Source of the DNA: JADKIH01 sp031385005
Lineage (GTDB): Bacteria; Bacteroidota; Bacteroidia; AKYH767-A; 2013-40CM-41-45
Direction: 5' to 3'
DNA length: 64,000 nt
Assembly (NCBI GenBank): GCA_031385005.1
Contig: JANNBB010000062.1
Location: forward strand, 1 to 64,000
Shown: piece by piece, positions 43,742-52,445 of the stretch
Layout of the letters: each line of letters opens with the position of its first letter
How positions within the stretch are numbered: the stretch's first letter is position 1
Notes under the pieces: generated by a model
What the model was told of the DNA's origin: nothing
Seen by the model: the letters and a program-made list of their open reading frames with translations, nothing else
The model's database searches: none
Program-made: the position numbers and the translations under genes

Positions 43742-44116
43742 TTATTTGCGAGAAACTGTCACTTTCTTTTTTTTAGCTTTCTTTTTTGAAGACTTTGCAA
43801 TTTTATTATATTCAAGTGCCAAATTAACCCAATACTGCAAGTCTTTTTTGGTATTCAGGTAATCAGCATCTACAAATACAAATCCTTTCATCACTTTGCC
43901 TGTAAAATCCATTGGCATACATCCTTCTTTTTCCATTACTTCTTCGTATTTCTCAGGATTCAATCTGACCATAATTCTTTCTTTTTCTACCCCTACACAC
44001 ATCTTATCATTAACCATAAAACAAAGTCCGCCAAACATTTTTTTTTCGACAACCTTTTTATGAGTAATGGCAATTATTTCCCTGATTTTATCTGCTAATT
44101 TTTCGTTGTAAGCCAT
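43742..44116 (-). CDS. TfoX N-terminal-domain protein
   Basis: The 124-residue protein has the TfoX_N pattern: KLADKIREIIA, VVEKKMFGGLCFMVNDKMCV, GVEKERIMVRLNPEKYEEVM and DFTGKVMKGFVFVDAD. TfoX proteins regulate competence in some gammaproteobacteria, but stand-alone N-domain forms in Bacteroidota have no proven role. The last 25 residues are a run of lysine and serine. The start lies inside the end of the upstream DUF1801 gene (29-base overlap), so the pair should be cotranscribed. Confidence 0.85.
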   Translation of the reverse strand: MAYNEKLADKIREIIAITHKKVVEKKMFGGLCFMVNDKMCVGVEKERIMVRLNPEKYEEVMEKEGCMPMDFTGKVMKGFVFVDADYLNTKKDLQYWVNLALEYNKIAKSSKKKAKKKKVTVSRK

Positions 44117-44537
44117 TTTTAGTTTTATGAAAATTATTATCTAATTCAATTGCATCTATAATATAAGATTTCAAAAGGTCCGTATCAATTTCTGATAATT
44201 TTTGAAAGTCTTTATAATAGACATATTTTCTATTTCCTTTGGATAAATACGGAAAAGGGTCACGCAAAAGATAGCCATTGGTAAACCCAATCCGAACTCC
44301 TGTATATGATTTTTTTTCTCCCCAAAGTATCGAGGCAGGCCAAATGAAAAGTATGTTTTTGTGAAGTCTGAAAAAAGGAACATTATAAGAAAGTTTTTCA
44401 GTTATAGAAGGTGCTAAATTGAAAATAATCTTACGTATGACTAAAACTATTTCTAATTCGTCTTGCGGTAAAAACGACAGAAATTCTTCTACGTTTTTAA
44501 ATGAAACGTTTTGCATTTTTCTTCTCTCAGTACTCAT
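44088..44537 (-). CDS. DUF1801-domain protein
   Basis: The 149-residue protein fits DUF1801: FKNVEEFLSFLPQDELEIVL, ITEKLSYNVPFFRLHKNILF, IWPASILWGEKKSYTGVRIG and NGYLLRDPFPYLSKGNRKYV. The role is unknown. The ATG at 44537 is used in place of the preceding TTG. An ATG at 44516 is also possible. It overlaps the TfoX-like gene by 29 bases. It is a distant cousin of the gene at 6701. Confidence 0.78.
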   Translation of the reverse strand: MSTERRKMQNVSFKNVEEFLSFLPQDELEIVLVIRKIIFNLAPSITEKLSYNVPFFRLHKNILFIWPASILWGEKKSYTGVRIGFTNGYLLRDPFPYLSKGNRKYVYYKDFQKLSEIDTDLLKSYIIDAIELDNNFHKTKNGLQRKISR

Positions 44538-44600
44538 CAACTAGAATTCAAAGTAAATTGTGAAAGAAAAGAAGAATATATTTATTAGAATTTAAAATAC

Positions 44601-45122
44601 TTATTTAGCAGCAGCAGCCGCAGCTGCCATCATTGCTTCCATATCTTCAGCAGTTGGTCCATAGATTGATGGAACTCTAACGCCCATTTGCCTGTAATAT
44701 GTACTTAATTGACCTCTGTGATGAATCGTGTCATGCAGCAGCACCCAGTACATATCCATCATTTTCCCTTCGTAGATTTTGTTGCCGTTAACGGTTAAAC
44801 TAACCATTTTGTTTTCCCATGTCTCATCATCTACATTTTTAAGTTTGTCTATTAGTTGCAGTGAATGTGTCTCATAATATTTATGGGCCTCATCCACACT
44901 TTTAAAATGAACTTCTTTTTCGTCTATAATTTTTGAATCCACTGCATTTTTTAACTCCTCAGCATGTGGTAAAATATGTCCGATAATTTGTTTGGCAGTC
45001 CTGCTTTTGGGATCCGGTTTAAATTCCCATTTTCCGATATCGGATGGTAAACCTTTAATTGCTCCCAGTGTGCGTTTCATTTCTTTATTCCAGTGGGAGA
45101 TGAAGAATTCTTTGTTTTTCAT
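44601..45122 (-). CDS. DinB-family protein
   Basis: The 173-residue protein has a four-helix DinB plan with three candidate metal histidines: AKQIIGHILPHAEELKNAV (first), then LLHDTIHHRGQLSTYYRQMG (second and third). DinB-fold proteins include thiol transferases, but most have no assigned reaction. The C-terminus ends in a run of seven alanines encoded by GCA/GCT/GCG-type triplets before a final Lys. It lies 57 bp downstream of the SDR gene on the same strand. Confidence 0.85.
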   Translation of the reverse strand: MKNKEFFISHWNKEMKRTLGAIKGLPSDIGKWEFKPDPKSRTAKQIIGHILPHAEELKNAVDSKIIDEKEVHFKSVDEAHKYYETHSLQLIDKLKNVDDETWENKMVSLTVNGNKIYEGKMMDMYWVLLHDTIHHRGQLSTYYRQMGVRVPSIYGPTAEDMEAMMAAAAAAAK

Positions 45123-45179
45123 GATGAAGAATTTTCAGTGATTAAATTGATTAAATGAGTAAGCAAGTTATTAATATTT

Positions 45180-45878
45180 TTAAACCTTCAAAGTAGACAT
45201 ACCTCCATCCACATGAAAAGTTTGACCTGTAATCCAGGATGATTTAACCGATAATAGAAATTCAGCCATATTTGCGGCGTCTTCAGTTGTTCCAATCCTT
45301 TTTAAAGGATGCCTTTGCGCATTTGCTTGTATTTTCTGATCACTATTCAGCATCGATGAGGAGAGAGGTGTATCCGTCAGCGATGGTGCAATACAATTTA
45401 CTCTTACTATTGGGGCAAATTCCGCCGCTAATGCTTTGGTCATACCTTCCAATGCTCCCTTTGATACCGATACTTGTGAATGAAAACTAAATCCGGTTTG
45501 AACCGCTACTGTCGAAAAAACAACAATCGATGCATTTGGTGATTTTTTCATTCTCGGAAGCAAGGCCTGTATGACTTTTATTGCCCCTACTACCTGCAAA
45601 TTAAAGTCACTCAGAAAATCAACAGGTTTTATTCTTTCAAACGGACGAAGATTAATGCTTCCCGGACAGTACACTAATCCATCCACAGTTTCAGGCAAAA
45701 AATCAAAATTATTATTTTCGTCAAGCACATTTAAATAGGTATATAATAAATTGCTTTTGCCGCTTGGGATTTCATGTTTAAAATAAGTCGCATAAACATT
45801 GTGTTCTGCTTGCGCCAATTGATTGGACAGTTGTTTACCAATACCCGTAGAACCTCCAACGATAAAAATTGTACTCAT
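45180..45878 (-). CDS. SDR-family protein lacking the catalytic tyrosine
   Basis: The 232-residue protein has the Rossmann start STIFIVGGSTGIGKQLSNQL (GxxxGIG) and the end WITGQTFHVDGGMS typical of short-chain dehydrogenases. The active-site region reads FSTVAVQTGFSFHSQVSVSK, where the usual Y-x-x-x-K has Val instead of Tyr. Ser and Lys remain. Substrate binding or a different reaction is therefore likely. Family SDRs reduce carbonyls with NAD(P)H. It lies upstream of the DinB-type gene on the same strand. Confidence 0.85.
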   Translation of the reverse strand: MSTIFIVGGSTGIGKQLSNQLAQAEHNVYATYFKHEIPSGKSNLLYTYLNVLDENNNFDFLPETVDGLVYCPGSINLRPFERIKPVDFLSDFNLQVVGAIKVIQALLPRMKKSPNASIVVFSTVAVQTGFSFHSQVSVSKGALEGMTKALAAEFAPIVRVNCIAPSLTDTPLSSSMLNSDQKIQANAQRHPLKRIGTTEDAANMAEFLLSVKSSWITGQTFHVDGGMSTLKV

Positions 45879-46093
45879 AATGTATTTTTTGACTTGAATT
45901 ATTTATTCGGATAGCAATTTATGTTTTTAAAACAGGACTGTGTAAATTATTCCTTTTTTTTTGAGTTGTTTTAAAATGAAAGTCGAAAAGAAATGAAAAT
46001 AATTGGTTTTTTATTAGAATTTCTTCTGTCAATTTAAAGTCAGGCAGATGCACTTAATTGATTGATATTTAATGAAAAATTCGTTTTTTTTTG

Positions 46094-46101
46094 TACCTTT
46101 G
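46094..46101 (+). promoter_or_regulatory. Bacteroidota -7 promoter element for the ABC-F gene
   Basis: TACCTTTG is a full TAnnTTTG match 19 bases ahead of the ATG at 46121, implying a very short leader. It also shows that the in-frame TTG at 46091 cannot be the start, since it lies in the promoter. Confidence 0.65.
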
Positions 46102-46120
46102 CGACCTTATAATCCCACAC

Positions 46121-47755
46121 ATGTTATCAGTATCTAATCTTTCCCTGCGATATGGGAAGCGAGTTTTATTTGAAGAAGTCAACCTGAAGTTCACACCCGG
46201 CAATTGTTACGGTGTAATTGGTGCAAATGGAGCCGGAAAATCAACTTTTCTCAAAATTTTATCGGCCGAATTAGAGGCCAATACCGGTGAAGTAATTATT
46301 ACACCCGGTGAACGAATGAGTGTTCTTAGCCAGAATCACTTTGCTTTTGATTCTTACCAGGTTCTGCAAACTGTTATCATGGGCAATAAGAAGCTCTGGA
46401 AGGTTATGCAGGAAAAGGATGCGATTTATGCAAAACCCGATTTCAGCGATGAAGATGGTACTAAGGCAGGTGAATTAGAAGGACTTTTCGCTGAAATGCA
46501 TGGATGGGACGCCGAAAGTGATGCTGCCAATATGTTAAGTGGCTTAGGTGTTACAGAAGATTATCATCATAAATTAATGAGCGAACTGAACGGTAAAGAA
46601 AAAGTTCGTGTGCTTCTTGCTCAGGCGCTTTTTGGAAATCCGGAAATACTCTTACTCGATGAGCCAACGAATGATCTCGATGTGGAGACTATTACCTGGT
46701 TGGAAAATTTTCTTGCCGATTTCGAAAATACTGTCATAGTGGTTTCTCACGACAGGCACTTTTTAGATGCTGTTTGTACACACGTTGCCGATATTGATTT
46801 CGGAAAGATTCAGCTTTTTACAGGAAACTATACTTTTTGGTATGAGTCAAGTCAGCTCGCTCTTCGTCAGCGTGCAGATCAAAATAAGAAAACAGAAGAT
46901 AAGCGAAAAGAACTACAGGAATTTGTAGAGCGATTCAGTGCCAATGCTTCCAAATCCCGTCAGGCCACGAGTCGGAAAAAGTTGTTGGAGAAACTTGTTA
47001 TAGATAATATTCAGCCATCTACACGTAAATACCCGGGAATTATTTTCAAACCTGAACGCGAATGTGGTGATCAGGTTCTTAGTGTAGAAAATCTTTCGAA
47101 GTCGGCGCCGGATGGTACAGTCTATTTCAACGACATCACATTTTCGCTGGGGAAAAATGATAAGGTTGCCATACTTTCAAAAGATCACGGTGCCATTTCC
47201 TCTTTCTTTGAAATTCTGATGGGCAATGATACCGCCGATGCAGGTGAATATAAATGGGGGAGTACCATAACCCGTGCTTATTTACCGAACGATAATTCAA
47301 GATTCTTCAACGGTGACGATAATTTGATCGATTGGCTGCGACAATTTTCAAAGGATAAAGATGAAACAGATATCCGTGGATTTTTAGGAAAGATGTTGTT
47401 CAGTGGAGAAGAAGTATTTAAAAAGTCGAATGTCCTCAGTGGGGGTGAGAAAGTGCGTTGCATGATTTCCAGAATGATGTTGGCAAATGCCAATTGTCTC
47501 ATTTTAGATGAACCTACCAATCACCTCGATCTGGAAACGATTACCTCTTTCAATAATTCGTTGAACGATTGGAAGCATGTAGCGCTCTTTACTTCGCATG
47601 ATCATGCATTCGTTCAGACGGTTGCCAATCGCATCATTGAACTCACTCCTTCCGGTATTATCGATAAGCGAATGAGTTATGATGAGTATTTATCTGACGA
47701 AAATATCAAAGCACTTCGTTCAAGTATGTATACCGATCCGGTTTTAATTAAATAA
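46121..47755 (+). CDS. ABC-F family ATPase
   Basis: The 544-residue soluble protein has two ATPase domains and no membrane domain. Domain 1 has Walker A GANGAGKST (34-42), a signature variant LNGKEKVR and Walker B ILLLDEPTNDLD. Domain 2 has LSGGEKVR and LILDEPTNHLD, but its Walker A region reads AILSKDHGAISSFFEIL with no GKS/T. The linker is rich in Arg and Lys (SANASKSRQATSRKKLL), as in ABC-F factors that bind the ribosome. YbiT-like members act in translation. The ATG at 46121 follows a promoter element at 46094. Confidence 0.9.
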   Translation: MLSVSNLSLRYGKRVLFEEVNLKFTPGNCYGVIGANGAGKSTFLKILSAELEANTGEVIITPGERMSVLSQNHFAFDSYQVLQTVIMGNKKLWKVMQEKDAIYAKPDFSDEDGTKAGELEGLFAEMHGWDAESDAANMLSGLGVTEDYHHKLMSELNGKEKVRVLLAQALFGNPEILLLDEPTNDLDVETITWLENFLADFENTVIVVSHDRHFLDAVCTHVADIDFGKIQLFTGNYTFWYESSQLALRQRADQNKKTEDKRKELQEFVERFSANASKSRQATSRKKLLEKLVIDNIQPSTRKYPGIIFKPERECGDQVLSVENLSKSAPDGTVYFNDITFSLGKNDKVAILSKDHGAISSFFEILMGNDTADAGEYKWGSTITRAYLPNDNSRFFNGDDNLIDWLRQFSKDKDETDIRGFLGKMLFSGEEVFKKSNVLSGGEKVRCMISRMMLANANCLILDEPTNHLDLETITSFNNSLNDWKHVALFTSHDHAFVQTVANRIIELTPSGIIDKRMSYDEYLSDENIKALRSSMYTDPVLIK

Positions 47756-47841
47756 AAATACATAAATTTTTATAATTGTTTTTTTGTTGATTTGTTTGTA
47801 GATCAACAGACATTCCAATTAACACATTCTTTGTCAAATAA

Positions 47842-47849
47842 TATTTTTG
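47842..47849 (+). promoter_or_regulatory. Bacteroidota -7 promoter element for the CvfB-like gene
   Basis: TATTTTTG fits TAnnTTTG and lies 22 bases before the ATG at 47872. The gene could thus be transcribed apart from the ABC-F gene, whose stop lies 116 bp upstream of this start. Confidence 0.45.
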
Positions 47850-47871
47850 CCACCGGTAATTTTATTCAATC

Positions 47872-48711
47872 ATGATTCAAATAGGAAAATACAATGAGCT
47901 TAAAGTAAAAAGTCGTGCTGATATCGGCTTATACCTTACCGATGGTAAAGAAGATATTCTTCTTCCCGTTAAATACGTTCCGGAAAACACGGAGGTCGGT
48001 GATATTTTGGAGGTGTTTATTTACCTCGACAATGAAAACCGGCCGATTGCAACTACTATTAAGCCCTTTGCATCTGTAGAAGATTTTGTTTTCCTGCAAG
48101 TCAAAGACGTGAATGAATATGGTGCTTTTCTCGATTGGGGAATTTCGAAAGACCTTTTTGTTTCTTATGCAGAACAACGATCCAAAATGGAAGTTGGAGA
48201 TGAATTTTTGGTGTATGTTTTTGTGGATGAAGTTTCAGGTAGAATTGCCGCTACAACTAAATGGAGTAAGCATATTGATCACGATACAAAAGATTTGCAA
48301 GCAGGTGAAGAAGTTGAAATACTCATTGCCGAACAAACAGAATTGGGTTTTAAGGCAATTATTGATAATCAATATGAAGGATTGCTGTACAAGAATGAGA
48401 TCTTTGAGGAAATTGAAATAGGTGATTTTAAGCGCGCATTCATCAGACAAGTTCGGGAAGATGGAAAAGTTGATTTGCGTTTGCAACAAGAAGGATATTC
48501 CCATGTTAAAGATATGAAGGATGTACTTCTTCGTGAATTGGAAATTAATAACGGTGTTTTGCCTTTAGGTGATAAAAGTTCGCCGGAGGATATTTACCTG
48601 CAATTAAATGTCAGCAAAAAAGTATTTAAGAAAACCGTTGGCGGATTATTCAAGGATCGGCTTATTACTGTTTCTGATTATGAAATAAAATTGATTAAAG
48701 GGAAATCTTAA
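47872..48711 (+). CDS. CvfB-family S1 RNA-binding protein
   Basis: The 279-residue protein has repeated S1-like beta-barrel modules: LKVKSRADIGLYLTDGKEDI, FVFLQVKDVNEYGAFLDWGI, and QTELGFKAIIDNQYEGLLYK. A winged-helix-like end follows (EDIYLQLNVSKKVFKKTVGG). This is the CvfB order (three S1 domains and a winged helix). CvfB binds RNA and affects virulence gene expression in Staphylococcus. It is encoded just after an ABC-F factor, both linked to translation or RNA. Confidence 0.9.
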   Translation: MIQIGKYNELKVKSRADIGLYLTDGKEDILLPVKYVPENTEVGDILEVFIYLDNENRPIATTIKPFASVEDFVFLQVKDVNEYGAFLDWGISKDLFVSYAEQRSKMEVGDEFLVYVFVDEVSGRIAATTKWSKHIDHDTKDLQAGEEVEILIAEQTELGFKAIIDNQYEGLLYKNEIFEEIEIGDFKRAFIRQVREDGKVDLRLQQEGYSHVKDMKDVLLRELEINNGVLPLGDKSSPEDIYLQLNVSKKVFKKTVGGLFKDRLITVSDYEIKLIKGKS

Positions 48712-48753
48712 ATCTATTATTAATAATTGAAATATTTTTTAGAGGGAAATTGC

Positions 48754-50178
48754 TTACATTTTTTTGGTAATATTTTTTATCATGCCGTTAAAAATAAATC
48801 CATGAAAGGGTAAAACCGAATACCAATACAATCTTCCAAAAAGACCCAGTGGCCTGAATGTAGCTGTTTGAATTAACTCATTGTCTTCAATTCGAAATTC
48901 CAACCAGGCTTCTCCCGGTAATTTCATTTCTGCGAAAAGCAGTAGGCGATTTTCAACTTTGTTAGCCAGCAATACTCTCCAAAAGTCAAGTGCGTCGCCG
49001 GGAGAAATTTCTGTTTCACTTTTTCTGCCTCTTCTCATTCCAACACCGCCGAAAAGCTGATCGAGAAATCCTCTTATTTCCCAAAGCCAGTTGCCGTAAT
49101 ACCATCCTTGCTTGCCGCCAATGGACCAGATTTTATCTTTTACCTTTTTGATATCATCAATTTTTGCTCTGCGAATATCTTTGTAACATCCGTTTACTGG
49201 GACTTCAATTAAGTTTGAGATTCCGTTTTTAAAAATATCGCTTGTCTGTGCGTCTTTCCAACTAGAAAGCACTTGATTTTGTTCTATTTTATCAAAGGCG
49301 AGTTTAATAGATGTATCATAGTCGATTAGTTTAATTCCAAGATCGGCTGCGAGGTTATTGGGTTTACAGATGATTTCTATTTTCATACTGTTGACAAGAT
49401 TTTTTGCTAAAGCATAAGAAGTAGAAGTAACGAAGTATAACCAGTAGGAAGAAATTCTTGGAGTCATAACCGGAACCACAAAGATGCGTCTTTTAAGTCC
49501 TCGTATTTTGGCAAAATGAAGAAGCATTTCTTTATAGCTTAAAATATCCGGCCCACCAATATCAAAACTTTTGCTATAGGTTGCAGAATTTAACATGACA
49601 CCATTCAGGAATTCTACTATGTTTCTTATTGCAATCGGCTGGCATTTTGTACTGAGCCAACGAGGTGTTATCATGACAGGTAATTTTTCAACTAAATCCC
49701 GAATGATTTCAAAGGATGCACTTCCGGATCCAACTATAATTCCTGCACGAAGAGTGGTTAATGCAAAGGTGGATTCGGAAAGAATTCGTTCAACGTTTTT
49801 TCTGGAAGTAAGATGTCGTGACAATTCTGAATCGTTGACGATTCCGCTCAAATAAATTACCTGCTTGACATTTGTACGTTGTAATCGTTCTTTGAAGTTT
49901 TCTGCACATCTATATTCCAGATTTTCAAAGTCGTTTGATTCTGTCGACATCGAATGTATGAGGTAAAAAGCAACATCAATATTTTCGGGAATCTGAAGCA
50001 AACTATTTTTATTCAGAAAATCAACTTCTAATACTGTCAGATTTACACTGTTGAATTTCTCTTGGTTAAATCTACTTTTATCTCTAACGCAAGCAATAAC
50101 TTGATGACCATTCAAAAGCAAAACAGGTAACAATCTTTGTGCAATATATCCGGTGACACCTGTTAGGAGAATTTTCAT
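48754..50178 (-). CDS. NAD(P)-binding epimerase-like protein with DUF2867 domain
   Basis: The 474-residue protein starts with a Rossmann fold (MKILLTGVTGYIAQRLLPVL, GxxGxxA type) and a YLIHSMS / VIYLSGIV segment of atypical SDRs. Residues about 320-474 match the DUF2867 module (WSIGGKQGWYYGNWLWEIRG, GDALDFWRVLL, ATFRPLGLFGRLYWYSVLPF), which has an SRPBCC-like fold. The pair of domains is known in many bacteria, but the reaction is not established. It may act on a lipid or quinone. The genes at 50307 and 50806 lie upstream on the same strand. Confidence 0.85.
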   Translation of the reverse strand: MKILLTGVTGYIAQRLLPVLLLNGHQVIACVRDKSRFNQEKFNSVNLTVLEVDFLNKNSLLQIPENIDVAFYLIHSMSTESNDFENLEYRCAENFKERLQRTNVKQVIYLSGIVNDSELSRHLTSRKNVERILSESTFALTTLRAGIIVGSGSASFEIIRDLVEKLPVMITPRWLSTKCQPIAIRNIVEFLNGVMLNSATYSKSFDIGGPDILSYKEMLLHFAKIRGLKRRIFVVPVMTPRISSYWLYFVTSTSYALAKNLVNSMKIEIICKPNNLAADLGIKLIDYDTSIKLAFDKIEQNQVLSSWKDAQTSDIFKNGISNLIEVPVNGCYKDIRRAKIDDIKKVKDKIWSIGGKQGWYYGNWLWEIRGFLDQLFGGVGMRRGRKSETEISPGDALDFWRVLLANKVENRLLLFAEMKLPGEAWLEFRIEDNELIQTATFRPLGLFGRLYWYSVLPFHGFIFNGMIKNITKKM

Positions 50179-50306
50179 TTAATTAATTTATCGAATAACT
50201 TTTTGAAGTATTTGTTTATGAAATTATACATGAAACATTTTTCATGAATGGATGGATACAATTATTTAATAAAAAATTTGGAGAGTTTTAGTTTTATTAG
50301 TTCGAT

Positions 50307-50783
50307 TTATTTTGGAGTGGCCATTCTTTCTGCTGCATATTCTCTTTTTCCGGTTGCCGGAATAAGCTCGCCGATTTTCCCTAAACCATATTTGGGCATA
50401 TTGTTATAAATGCATTCAAAATCACCTGCTCGTATTTTATAGGTTTCATGCCAGATGCCCACATCACCATTGTTTTTAATTTTTTGATTGAATGCTTTCC
50501 AGGCAGGATAATGCGATGCATCTCTGTTTTTGGCATATGCTTCCAGGTGTTCAAATGACTTCCAGTATTGAACTGTTACAGGAGGAATACCCCCTAAAAG
50601 TTGAAATCCTAAAAGTCCACTTTCCCGATTTTCAGAAAGTTCTTTTAACATTTTTGGCATGGCCATGGCAACCGGTAGCCATTTGTGAATTTTCCATAGG
50701 CGATTAATGCGCATGCCAATCAGGAAAACAACAAAGTCTTCGTTTTTAGAAACGGTCATTCGTTGATTTATAGTTGCAGTCAT
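50307..50783 (-). CDS. DUF4188-type protein
   Basis: The 158-residue protein matches DUF4188: FVVFLIGMRINRLWKIHKWL, the LGFQLLGGIPPVTVQYWKSF stretch, ASHYPAWKAFNQ, and VGIWHETYKIRAGDFECIYN. The fold is probably a dimeric alpha-beta barrel, related to monooxygenase-like domains in fungi and bacteria. The substrate is unknown. It lies 22 bp after the cyanophycinase-like gene on the same strand, so both may share a transcript. Confidence 0.8.
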   Translation of the reverse strand: MTATINQRMTVSKNEDFVVFLIGMRINRLWKIHKWLPVAMAMPKMLKELSENRESGLLGFQLLGGIPPVTVQYWKSFEHLEAYAKNRDASHYPAWKAFNQKIKNNGDVGIWHETYKIRAGDFECIYNNMPKYGLGKIGELIPATGKREYAAERMATPK

Positions 50784-50805
50784 AGTTTTTTGCTAATTAA
50801 ATATT

Positions 50806-52113
50806 TCAATCCTCAATTTTTATAAAACTGAGATTGGATGTACCTTTTCTGGTTTTTACAATTACAGAATAATATCCGCTAATAAGACCGGAAACATCCA
50901 ATTCATTTATTGTACAATTGGTTTTATTGTAAATCAATTCAGCATATAAGTTGTAAATAGAGATTTCAAATGGATCTTCAGATCGGATGTGTAAATAATT
51001 GTTTACAGGATTGGGAAAAGCGACAATGCTTGTTCCGGGTATAAAGGATGCAGGGAGAGAAGTTGTTAAATTACAATTAGGCGTCGAGGTAGAGGCGATT
51101 GTTTGTAATGAGCCATTTATTACGGACCAATCTTCCCATGTTCCACCGGAGCCATTGTCCCAATCCGAAAGTTCAAAGGAATTGATTCCGGAAGGAGTTC
51201 CCGGAACCTTGTAAACTTTTACGGCTTGTGAATTTCTATTCCATGTAAGTGGTTGTCCGGAAATACAGGTTTCCGGAGAATTGGGAGAATTGCAATTCGA
51301 TTGAAGGAAGTATGCGAATTCCTGGTAATTGGGGTAATCACCATAAACTGTAGCATGACCGGTTGAATCGATGCAGACAGCAACGTATTCATTACAAGCA
51401 ATTCCATTTACTGAAGAAATAGAATAATCTTGTAAAATACGCGCCATGAAAGTGACATGCCTTCCACTTCGGTCGGGGTTGTCGTAATGCGTATCGGTTA
51501 CAACATTATTCAGCCAGGGATTAAAGATAAAGTCATCTTTAAGTAAGGTAATTGTTGAAGCATAAGGATTGGCAAGTGAAGTTGCTGATGTTGCCGATCC
51601 ATTCTGGGCGGTATTTACGATGTGTCCAAGTATGGCCATTCCTGCCGAAGTTCCGCCAACCGGAATCTTTTTAGCATTAATCAGGTAGTTAATTGCACTG
51701 TCAATAGGGGTATTGTTCCAGTAGGAAACATAATCCCACTGATCGCCACCGGCAAACCAAAGGGCTTCTGCATTTCTGATTTGATTCACTACATAGGGGT
51801 CATAAGATGCAGCGGCATTGTTGCACACAATTGTTTGAACTGAGTTGACAGAAATTCCTAACTGCGAATACATATAAGCGTTGTAGCCATTACTTCCGGA
51901 AGCTCGTAAAACCACAATGTCGCCACCACCGCTGTTTTCGAGGAAACGTATCATGGCGCTGTCATTTTCTGTTGCACCACCCATTAAAACTGTAAAAGGA
52001 TTTGTTATTGTAGTTACATCGGTAGTATCACCGGAAAAATAGCTTGTGTAATTCTGCCCGAAGGAAAAAAAAGAGAGGAAAATTAAAATGAAGAGAATGA
52101 ATAGTCTTTGCAT
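50806..52113 (-). CDS. Secreted cyanophycinase-like (S51) protein with T9SS tail
   Basis: The 435-residue protein has a signal peptide (LFILFILIFLSFFSFGQ). The S51/cyanophycinase fold is shown by LMGGATENDSAMIRFL, EALWFAGGDQWDYVSYW and the nucleophile elbow VGGTSAGMAILG (Ser). VTDTHYDNPDRSGRHVTFMA fits the histidine region. The last 75 residues are a T9SS sorting domain (AFPNPVNNYLHIRSE ... YYSVIVKTR). Cyanophycinases cut the Asp-Arg polymer cyanophycin, and other members are peptidases or isomerases. Export suggests that it attacks an external polymer or peptide. Confidence 0.85.
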   Translation of the reverse strand: MQRLFILFILIFLSFFSFGQNYTSYFSGDTTDVTTITNPFTVLMGGATENDSAMIRFLENSGGGDIVVLRASGSNGYNAYMYSQLGISVNSVQTIVCNNAAASYDPYVVNQIRNAEALWFAGGDQWDYVSYWNNTPIDSAINYLINAKKIPVGGTSAGMAILGHIVNTAQNGSATSATSLANPYASTITLLKDDFIFNPWLNNVVTDTHYDNPDRSGRHVTFMARILQDYSISSVNGIACNEYVAVCIDSTGHATVYGDYPNYQEFAYFLQSNCNSPNSPETCISGQPLTWNRNSQAVKVYKVPGTPSGINSFELSDWDNGSGGTWEDWSVINGSLQTIASTSTPNCNLTTSLPASFIPGTSIVAFPNPVNNYLHIRSEDPFEISIYNLYAELIYNKTNCTINELDVSGLISGYYSVIVKTRKGTSNLSFIKIED

Positions 52114-52445
52114 TCTGTAAAGATATGCTTCCTTTTAGAAAGGCCAAATTGCTTTATAGCACAACAATCAAACGAGGAAAACGGAATTAATACCCGGATT
52201 TTTTCCGCTCTCATAAATCCTTTTTTCAAATAACAAAGGACATTTTATATCAAATTTGGACATAAAAAAAGTTCTTTTTTTTCGTTTGGTTTTATTCGAT
52301 CAATCCTTAAATGCTTGAATTGAAAAGGGTTTCATGTGTGAAAAATTGAATGGCTATTTGTTTTCTGTTTCTTCTATTCCATGAAGGTTAATAAGTCGCT
52401 TGTGAATACCTTTAGTTGCTCATTTTATAAATACTGTTGTTTAAA
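52114..52445. other. Intergenic region between divergent genes
   Basis: The 332 bases hold no open frame of note. TATCTTTA, a one-mismatch -7 element, lies close to the start of the cyanophycinase-like gene on the minus strand. On the plus side the best promoter match is inside the called start of the helicase (52472). Confidence 0.4.

Noticed and set aside
44601..44640. Triplet run coding for seven alanines as a phase-variable tract
   Set aside because: The triplets are mixed synonymous codons rather than a pure repeat, so slippage is unlikely to be frequent.
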